Assembly (NCBI GenBank): GCA_902766885.1
Contig: CACXFS010000044.1
Coordinates: forward strand, 1 to 52,919
DNA from: an uncultured Ruminococcus sp.
Lineage (GTDB): Bacteria > Bacillota > Clostridia > Oscillospirales > Acutalibacteraceae
Direction: 5' to 3'
Length of the DNA stretch: 52,919 nt
Position numbers and translations under genes: made by a program. Numbering within the stretch: position 1 is the stretch's first letter; each line of letters begins with the position of its first letter. Under the pieces are notes generated by a model, which was not told the DNA's origin, made no database searches, and worked only from the letters and a program-made list of their open reading frames with translations. This document shows positions 17,891 to 23,636 of the stretch, piece after piece.

Positions 17891-17920
17891 GGGACTGTCA
17901 TTATTTATTTTGACAGTCCC
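17891..17920 (-). terminator. Hairpin between secreted-protein gene and ABC transporter
   Basis: GGGACTGTCA (17891-17900) and TGACAGTCCC (17911-17920) form a perfect 10-bp stem with a 10-base loop. No strong T-run follows on the minus strand, so partial termination or mRNA protection is more likely than full termination. Confidence 0.5.
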
Positions 17921-17929
17921 CGAATTTAT

Positions 17930-18367
17930 TTAGTATGTTCTTAACAGGGTAGCAGAGGCTCTGAAACCGCCTTTACTTACATTTTTATATTGAACATAAT
18001 AGGAGCCTGCGGGCATTGATGTCCCGTAAGTTACAGCGATAACAGCAGGATAATTTTTGGTTAATGTGAAATTTTTCCAGCCATAACTTTTACCTGTCTT
18101 CTCATTAACCGCTCTTGCACTGTTATTTGATGTACTATAACCGTCAAATATTGTTGGATAACTTCCAAAATTCTCAGACATTTTTCCGGTGCCACCCATA
18201 CTTGTTGATATACTGGTCATTACACCGGGATTTGTAGCAAGAGAAACCGTATGAGTCCATTGATAGGTTTTAGCACTCGCACTTATAGCCATAGCTGATG
18301 AAAGAGCACATACTGCCGCTAAAGCAGTTAATGTTATTTTTTTGACTTTACTTACCTTTTGCTTCAT
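17930..18367 (-). CDS. Small secreted protein of the agr-ABC locus (function unknown)
   Basis: The ATG at 18367 is preferred over 18382 because GAGG (18380-18377) lies 9 bases before it. This gives a 145-residue protein with a signal peptide (KQKVSKVKKITLTALAAVCA, cleavage near ISASA). The mature part is about 110 residues, beta-rich, Ser/Thr/Gly/Tyr-rich and free of Cys (YQWTHTVSLATNPG..., SYYVQYKNVSKGG). Size and placement between agrD and a dedicated FtsX-type ABC transporter recall lactococcin-972-like bacteriocin loci, but I see no sequence signature that proves this. It may be the output of the quorum-sensing circuit. Confidence 0.7.
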   Translation of the reverse strand: MKQKVSKVKKITLTALAAVCALSSAMAISASAKTYQWTHTVSLATNPGVMTSISTSMGGTGKMSENFGSYPTIFDGYSTSNNSARAVNEKTGKSYGWKNFTLTKNYPAVIAVTYGTSMPAGSYYVQYKNVSKGGFRASATLLRTY

Positions 18368-18478
18368 AGATTGAAACCTCATCTTCTAAATTCATAATAA
18401 TAATTAAGATATGGTACTATACAAATAAAAACAGATTTTAAACCATCGGACTCTCCTCTTTCTGTCATTACATATTCT

Positions 18479-18628
18479 TTACTTCTTTAAGATATTCTTA
18501 AGATTTTCGGGTTCTTTCGGCTGTCTGAGACCGCAAATGGAAGCAGAACCGCAAGCATATGAAGCAAACTTTTCGGCTGTTTTCTTAATAATACCTACAA
18601 CCATTTTTTTAGTTGTATTAGCTTTCAT
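18479..18628 (-). CDS. agrD: AgrD-like cyclic lactone autoinducer precursor
   Basis: A 49-residue peptide. An amphipathic basic N-terminus (MKANTTKKMVVGIIKKTAEK) is followed by a Cys-containing core (ASYACGSASICGLRQ) and an acidic tail (PKEPENLKNILKK). This three-part layout, with an ACGS.. core and a QPKEP-type processing region, is typical of clostridial AgrD. It overlaps agrB by 11 bases and has an AGGAG-type site in the agrB end. AgrB should cut after the core and close a thiolactone. Two Cys residues (in ACGS and SICG) make the ring position ambiguous. Confidence 0.88.
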   Translation of the reverse strand: MKANTTKKMVVGIIKKTAEKFASYACGSASICGLRQPKEPENLKNILKK

Positions 18629-19214
18629 AGTTTCTTTTTCTCCTTTCCTTTATTTTTCCTAATATTATCAGCACTGAAATCATCAGCAACGTACACGACA
18701 ACAAACTGCCGTAAACTACCGAATAACAGTGCATAATAAGTGATACAAGACTTATCAGCGCAGAAATTAATATTGCTTTCAGCTTTAATCCCATTCTTTT
18801 TTCGGCAGGAATCGGTTTGTTCCTGTTTTCTATCGGACTGAAAAATGCAATAATTGATAAAGAAAATAAATCAATTGCCAAAAGCAGATATACTGAATTA
18901 TAAACTTTCAGAATTTCAAATAACAACAGTACCATAACAAAGGAGATACAGAAAAACATGTTACATCTGAAATATGTATCAGCATGATATCCGCCTGAAA
19001 ACTGTCGTATTGGTATGAATACAGCTAAAAAAATCACGCTTTCAATAAAACGCCCTGTTACAGCGCCTATTGATAATATCAGCACTATATTCAATATAGA
19101 TGACAACGCAATTTCAATTCCGTATTTATAGCATCTGAATTCATTGATATCCCCGGATATTTCATTAGAATCAACAAGAAACCCGGTTATTTTTTCAGAT
19201 ATTTCTTCAATCAA
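18618..19214 (-). CDS. agrB: AgrB-like membrane endopeptidase
   Basis: An approximately 198-residue membrane protein. The TTG at 19214 is preferred because AGAGG lies 8 bases upstream; a GTG at 19223 overlaps that site. The conserved catalytic region RQFSGGYHADTYFRC holds the His and Cys expected for AgrB peptidases, followed by several hydrophobic helices and a short basic C-terminus (KIKERRKRNYES). It processes and cyclises AgrD. Upstream lies a 9-bp direct repeat with a 22-bp period (19257-19287) that overlaps the expected -35 region. Confidence 0.9.
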   Translation of the reverse strand: MIEEISEKITGFLVDSNEISGDINEFRCYKYGIEIALSSILNIVLILSIGAVTGRFIESVIFLAVFIPIRQFSGGYHADTYFRCNMFFCISFVMVLLLFEILKVYNSVYLLLAIDLFSLSIIAFFSPIENRNKPIPAEKRMGLKLKAILISALISLVSLIMHCYSVVYGSLLSCTLLMISVLIILGKIKERRKRNYES

Positions 19215-19256
19215 ATTTATCACCTCTTTGTCACAATTAAACTATATATCACAAAA

Positions 19257-19287
19257 AACAACACGTCTACAGTTTTGGAACAACACG
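19257..19287 (-). promoter_or_regulatory. Perfect direct repeat, candidate AgrA/LytTR operator of agrBD
   Basis: On the minus strand CGTGTTGTT occurs at 19287-19279 and again at 19265-19257, separated by 13 bp. Two 9-bp direct repeats spaced 12-13 bp are the described layout of AgrA/LytTR binding sites. A -10-like TATAGT (19246-19241) lies downstream, so the proximal repeat would overlap a missing -35 box, as expected for an activated promoter. Confidence 0.65.
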
Positions 19288-19308
19288 AAAAATTCAGGCA
19301 TAAAATGC

Positions 19309-19348
19309 AAAAAGATGTTTCGGACAAACAGTCTGAAACATCTTTTTT
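19309..19348. terminator. Bidirectional terminator between the kinase gene and agrBD
   Basis: A 17-bp stem (19309-19325 with 19331-19348, one G-T pair) with A/T runs on both sides (AAAAAGATGTTTC ... GAAACATCTTTTTT). It ends the kinase transcript at 19371 and isolates agrBD under its own promoter. Confidence 0.85.
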
Positions 19349-19370
19349 ATAAAAATAAACATAAATTTAT

Positions 19371-20687
19371 TTATAAATATTTTAATATTATATAGCAAAT
19401 AAAAAAGTCATCATTTTCAAAAAAATCCGCCATTCCGTTATACTTTTTTGCTATATCCTTAATTATTTTAGTTCCCAAGCCGTGCAGATGCTTATCTTTT
19501 TTGGTAGTAATCAAATTTGGATTATTTTGGATAACAGAACCTTCAATCGAATTTTTCATACAGAATGTATAGTTTGATTCATCTTTCTTTATAGAAAAAT
19601 GAATCTGTCTGTTTTCTTTCACCTTACGGCAAGCGTCAATGGCATTGTCAAACATATTGCTTATAAGACTGCATAAATCGAGGTCATCAATACCGTCGAA
19701 ATCCGAAACTGTAACAATTGAGGTTTCAATATCTAAGCTTTTTGCAACTTCTGCCTTGCAATTTATTATTGCATTTACTATATTGTTGTCTGTATTTACA
19801 AAAGTTCCCGAAACAGACATTTGGTCAAGGTAATCGCTTACATACTGCTTTGCCTTGTCAAAATCTCCGTTCTCTAATAACGATGCAATTACAATGTTAT
19901 GATTTTTAAAGTCATGTCGAAGTTTTCTAATAGTTTCATACTGATTTTCAGCATTTTCCAGATATTGCTGTTGATATTTCTGCTGAACTCTGAGCAGCTG
20001 ATTTTCCCTGACTGCGCTGTTTTTTCTGCTTAAATTTACTACAAGATAAACGGTTACAATATTAATAACTACTATTCCTAATATACAAATTACAATCAGC
20101 CATCTTGTATAATCCGGAATTTCCTGCATTGCAACAAAAGTCAGTAAAATCGAAATAACTATGCTGATAAAAAGCACCGCTAATATCAGCAGCCATTCGT
20201 GGTTGCTCAAATCACTTTTGTTTTCGTGTCTGAATATTCCAAGTGTAAGTTTGTATATGTACAGAATAATAAGCTGGCACACCACTACGCTTATAAGACG
20301 TTCAAGCGACTGAACAGTAAAAATTTCATCCAATTGCCGGTGAAATAATACCGAGAAAAAATTTGCAACTAAAACACTAAAAATGCTGATAAAAATAACG
20401 GAAAACGAAGAAATAAAAAGTTTTTTCATCATTTTTCCCTTAAGTCTCAGCAATGAGTAAAGAAAAACTATCACTATATATGCATATATATACATCCCAT
20501 CGAAGTATATAAAATAGTTAATTAAAGTAATCACAGCGGTCAATAAAAAGCCGCATACTAATCCGCCGCTTTTTATAAATGAACGTTTTTCTTTATCACC
20601 GAGAATTGAATACACATAGTGAGATATTAAAATTCCCTGAAACAAATTAATCCCGATTTCAAACAATACCCACAAAATATCTTTCAT
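19371..20687 (-). CDS. AgrC-like GHKL sensor histidine kinase
   Basis: A 438-residue protein. The N-terminal ~210 residues hold six hydrophobic helices, the usual AgrC peptide sensor. A coiled linker leads to RKLRHDFKNHNIVIASLL, with the phospho-acceptor His in the HDFKNH box. The GHKL ATPase has NMFDNAIDACRK (N box) and HGLGTKIIKDIAKKYNG (G box). It should sense the processed AgrD peptide and phosphorylate the regulator. It begins in an ATGA overlap with the regulator gene, so the two are co-translated. Confidence 0.88.
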   Translation of the reverse strand: MKDILWVLFEIGINLFQGILISHYVYSILGDKEKRSFIKSGGLVCGFLLTAVITLINYFIYFDGMYIYAYIVIVFLYSLLRLKGKMMKKLFISSFSVIFISIFSVLVANFFSVLFHRQLDEIFTVQSLERLISVVVCQLIILYIYKLTLGIFRHENKSDLSNHEWLLILAVLFISIVISILLTFVAMQEIPDYTRWLIVICILGIVVINIVTVYLVVNLSRKNSAVRENQLLRVQQKYQQQYLENAENQYETIRKLRHDFKNHNIVIASLLENGDFDKAKQYVSDYLDQMSVSGTFVNTDNNIVNAIINCKAEVAKSLDIETSIVTVSDFDGIDDLDLCSLISNMFDNAIDACRKVKENRQIHFSIKKDESNYTFCMKNSIEGSVIQNNPNLITTKKDKHLHGLGTKIIKDIAKKYNGMADFFENDDFFICYIILKYL

Positions 20688-21415
20688 ACCAGATTCCTTA
20701 AATACAACATATGTTTTTCAATTACTTCTTTTTTCAGATTTCGGCTCATCGGTAATTTTTTATTTATTGTTTTAAGTCCGATTTCATCATTGCTTTTGTC
20801 AACGAAATCAACATACCGTAAATTAACAATGTAGCTCTTATGTATCCTGATAAAATCATATTTTTCAAATTTAATTTCACAATCTTTTATCGTTGCTCTC
20901 ATTCTGAAAGGAATATCCTCACCGCTGACAAAAAAATTAATATAGTGTTTTTCGCTTTCAAGATAAACAATGTTTCGGATAGGAACAATATGAGTCCTCG
21001 AAAATTCGTCTTCAAACGTAAAAGTTTCGTTCTGCTTTGTATGGAAAATCAACTTCTTAACCGAATGATTAAGACTTTTAATCAGCGAATCTCTTGAATT
21101 TTTCCTGATGAAATCAAAGGGTTGAAAATCAAAGCTGTCATACACCAGTTCTGAATGGGAAGTAATAAAAATAATATAGCATTTTGAAAATTCTTCTCTT
21201 ATTGTCTTAGCCACATCAAATCCCGTAACATTAGGCATATCAATATCAAGAAAAATAACGTCAAAATTGTTTCTGTTATGAGCTTCAAGCAACGCTTTTC
21301 CGGAAATAAAGCAAAATATTTCAAATTCTGTTGTGTATTGCCTGAACAAAGTATTCAGAGTCGGTTTCAGAAACAAAAGTATTTCTCTGTTGTCATCGCA
21401 AATTGCTATTCTCAT
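20684..21415 (-). CDS. AgrA-like LytTR response regulator
   Basis: A 243-residue protein (a GTG at 21424 would add three residues). Residues 1-120 are a receiver domain: MRIAICDDNREIL with the acidic pair, DVIFLDIDMP with the phospho-acceptor Asp, IIFITSHSELVYD and the conserved Lys region. Residues about 135-243 are a LytTR domain (IVYLESEKHYINFFV, FIRIHKSYIVNLRYVDFV). LytTR regulators bind paired direct repeats, and the CGTGTTGTT pair before agrB is the natural target. A TATAAT lies at 21462-21457 on the minus strand with a weak -35. Confidence 0.9.
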   Translation of the reverse strand: MRIAICDDNREILLFLKPTLNTLFRQYTTEFEIFCFISGKALLEAHNRNNFDVIFLDIDMPNVTGFDVAKTIREEFSKCYIIFITSHSELVYDSFDFQPFDFIRKNSRDSLIKSLNHSVKKLIFHTKQNETFTFEDEFSRTHIVPIRNIVYLESEKHYINFFVSGEDIPFRMRATIKDCEIKFEKYDFIRIHKSYIVNLRYVDFVDKSNDEIGLKTINKKLPMSRNLKKEVIEKHMLYLRNLV

Positions 21416-21571
21416 TTTAATCACTCACATCCATAAAATTTATTTGCCTTATTGCCATTATATCACATGATAGTAAATTTTAAAACAGATATATAAAAAA
21501 ATGCTGTTTTTTGACGAATTTTTTATTTTATTGCATTTGAAGACAAAATTTAGCCTGTTGTGCCTAAACTG

Positions 21572-21599
21572 TTGATTATTTCATCCGTAAAGGTATAAT
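21572..21599 (+). promoter_or_regulatory. Divergent promoter opposite the agr regulator
   Basis: TTGATT (21572-21577), 16-bp spacer and TATAAT (21594-21599). Transcription would begin near 21606 and meet the strong hairpin at 21751-21821, giving either a ~215-nt RNA or a long attenuated leader of the gene at 22525. Confidence 0.6.
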
Positions 21600-21750
21600 C
21601 AAATTAAACAAGAGTTTTGAACAATATTTCATTGAATTATATATTAGTACATAAAACGAAATTTTCTAACCCGCTATTCCCTGTTGTATTAAGCTATGCA
21701 AAACATCAGAAATAAAACGGCATAATAATCAGGAACACTTTGTAAAAATC

Positions 21751-21821
21751 ATTTCGTATATATTTGCACCCCTTGAAAAATGTTGAAAAAATTGTGCAGA
21801 CAAGTGCAAATATATCGAAAT
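21751..21821 (+). terminator. Strong hairpin, terminator or attenuator
   Basis: ATTTCG and ATATATTTGCAC on the left (21751-21769, one bulged T) pair with GTGCAAATATAT and CGAAAT on the right (21804-21821). This is an 18-bp stem with a 34-base loop, followed by GTTTTTTAT. Confidence 0.65.
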
Positions 21822-22189
21822 GTTTTTTATAGCAAATATGCGTGATTTTTAGTCACACATATCCAATTTAATATTTTGCAGAAATGCGAAGCTTCTATAA
21901 GTGAGAGGTGTGGTAAAAATCATGTAACTTTGTCCGATTAATGCAAAGAACTCAAAAGTGTTTTGGATTAATCAGACTAAATTAAACTCCGAGCGTATTG
22001 CTACGCTCAAACTACAATTGAATATTTTTAAATAAACGGAAGAATGAAGAAAATATAATTTTATTTTGGTTCAAAGAGTAATCAGCATTAACTGACATAC
22101 TGATTTGATGAACAAGGATATTTTTAGAAGCAATTAGTTTTCTTCCGAACGATACCGATTTTAACAGAAAACGGCGGACGTTAATTTTT

Positions 22190-22410
22190 CACGTTTATGC
22201 GCTCCCAACAACCGTGTGGAACAGACGTAACTGCTCCGGCGCCTTAACGACAGAGTTCGGGATAAACTACCCTTACTTATCCGTATGCTCTGCAAAATTA
22301 AGCACCGTGCTTAAGGGGCGTTGAAGGCATACGCTGCATTCCGTGCAAACTAAAATTGTACGGCTGTCAATGCGGTAAAAATGCTTTCCGTACGGGCAAT
22401 ACGAAATTGC
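22190..22410 (+). ncRNA. Candidate structured RNA or leader of unknown class
   Basis: A GC-richer island in AT-rich surroundings with nested complementarity. CAGAG (22251-22255) pairs with CTCTG (22288-22292) around GGATAA/TTATCC (22260-22265 / 22277-22282). TTAAGC/GCTTAA forms a hairpin at 22298-22314, GTACGG/CCGTAC pairs 22358-22363 with 22388-22393, and GCAAT/ATTGC closes the end. CGTATGC (22282-22288) can pair instead with GCATACG (22327-22333), a switch-like alternative. It does not match riboswitch consensus sequences I remember. Confidence 0.4.
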
Positions 22411-22504
22411 TCAAAAACTGCAGGAGATTAATAGTAGTAAAGCAGCAAGACCAATAACACAAAAGCAAACAAAACTAACCGAAAATAAAAAATTCGGAAT
22501 TGAC

Positions 22505-22523
22505 AACGTAAGGAGGTTACGTT
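22505..22523 (+). promoter_or_regulatory. Ribosome binding site in the loop of a perfect stem
   Basis: AACGTAA (22505-22511), GGAGG (22512-22516) and TTACGTT (22517-22523) directly before ATG 22525. The Shine-Dalgarno bases occupy the loop of a 7-bp stem, so folding could modulate access or spacing. Confidence 0.6.
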
Positions 22524-22524
22524 T

Positions 22525-23466
22525 ATGAAAAAGGTTATAAGTTTATTGTTAACAGCATTAATGGCATTTTCAGTTGCAACTGTTGGTGCAGTTTCAGCTT
22601 CAGCAGTCGAAGAAGATCCTGAAATCGCTATCACAGCCGGTTCACACATTTTCTTCGACAACACAAACACACAGTGGACAGATGTTTACTTCTACGCTTG
22701 GAACTACGGTTATTTCGGCGACAGCGTTCCTATGGAGCAGATAGGCAATACAAACGTTTATGAAATCGTCGTTCCGCAGGATGTACCCGATGGCGCAGAG
22801 TATTTCCTCTTCAAGAGTGCACCCGACTGGAGCGGTCAGCAGACAGCAAACCAGACTGTTGAAACAGGAAAGAACACCTACACACCCGTTATTGACGAAA
22901 CAGGCGCAATGACAGTGACAAAGTCAATCACAATTGACAGCCCGACAACAGAAGTTGCTATTACTCCTTATTCAAAGAGCTTCACAGGTTCAATTGATGT
23001 TACTGTTTATGCTTTCAACACAGGCGACGCAACTGCAACATATCAGATTGGTGACGCTGCTCCTGTAGCTTTCACATCTCCTACAACAATCACTCTTACA
23101 TCAACTGCAACTGTAACAGTTACAGCAGGTGCAGCAACAACCTCCTGCACATTCACAAAGATTGAAGACGCAGTTATTACTGTAGATGCTGGCGGATATA
23201 CTGGTGACATTTATGTATATACCTATGGCGGTGATAGAGTTGCTCCCGGCTTTGAGCAAATGACATATGATGCTGTTAATCTAGAATATAACTATACTAT
23301 CAATGGTTCAGCTCATGTAATTTTCACTACAACTAATGATTGGTCAACAGCTGTAAAATTCTTGATTTATGACGAAGATGATGTTCTTCTTGAAGATCAG
23401 GAACCGCTTGTTACTGCTGGAGAGGAAGTAACATACCATTTAGCTTTACCTACTTCTGAAGAATAA
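22525..23466 (+). CDS. Secreted starch-binding (CBM26-like) protein
   Basis: A 313-residue protein with a signal peptide (KKVISLLLTALMAFSVATVG, cleavage near VSASA). Residues about 34-135 resemble CBM26 (IFFDNTNTQWTDVYFYAW, VPDGAEYFLFKSAPDWSGQQT), with the aromatic residues that stack on starch. A chitobiase-like beta-sandwich (about 140-215) follows, then a third beta domain (about 218-308: TGDIYVYTYGG, VIFTTTNDWS) that may be a diverged second starch module. No catalytic domain, dockerin or anchor is visible. It probably binds starch outside the cell, in the manner of R. bromii Sas proteins. Translation may be affected by the hairpin-embedded ribosome site. Confidence 0.8.
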   Translation: MKKVISLLLTALMAFSVATVGAVSASAVEEDPEIAITAGSHIFFDNTNTQWTDVYFYAWNYGYFGDSVPMEQIGNTNVYEIVVPQDVPDGAEYFLFKSAPDWSGQQTANQTVETGKNTYTPVIDETGAMTVTKSITIDSPTTEVAITPYSKSFTGSIDVTVYAFNTGDATATYQIGDAAPVAFTSPTTITLTSTATVTVTAGAATTSCTFTKIEDAVITVDAGGYTGDIYVYTYGGDRVAPGFEQMTYDAVNLEYNYTINGSAHVIFTTTNDWSTAVKFLIYDEDDVLLEDQEPLVTAGEEVTYHLALPTSEE

Positions 23467-23549
23467 TCATTCATAAAATATTAAACAAATATTTTAAGTC
23501 TGTTTTATCACTAATTTAATAACTAATCTCTTGTAGTCTCATAAACTAT

Positions 23550-23574
23550 GGGAGCGGCAATTTTTGCCGCTCCC
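23550..23574. terminator. Terminator after the starch-binding gene
   Basis: GGGAGCGGCAA (23550-23560), loop TTT, TTGCCGCTCCC (23564-23574), a perfect 11-bp GC-rich stem. The following bases are only moderately T-rich. Confidence 0.75.
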
Positions 23575-23636
23575 TATACGAGTTTTATAAGCAATTATTC
23601 TTTATATAATATATTTTTTAAGAAAGGGTGTTAATT

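Larger units (their letters stand above)
21425..22524. other. 1.1-kb non-coding region between the agr and starch-binding loci
   Basis: No credible ORF on either strand. It holds the agr regulator promoter, a divergent promoter (21572-21599), an 18-bp hairpin (21751-21821), a 7-bp hairpin GAGCGTA-TTGC-TACGCTC (21991-22008), a GC-richer structured segment (22190-22410) and a palindromic ribosome site (22505-22523). Confidence 0.7.

Noticed and set aside
21554-21576. CCTGTTGTG and ACTGTTGAT near the divergent promoter as a second LytTR site
   Set aside because: The spacing is 14 bp instead of the 21-22 bp expected, and similarity to the agrB repeats is low.
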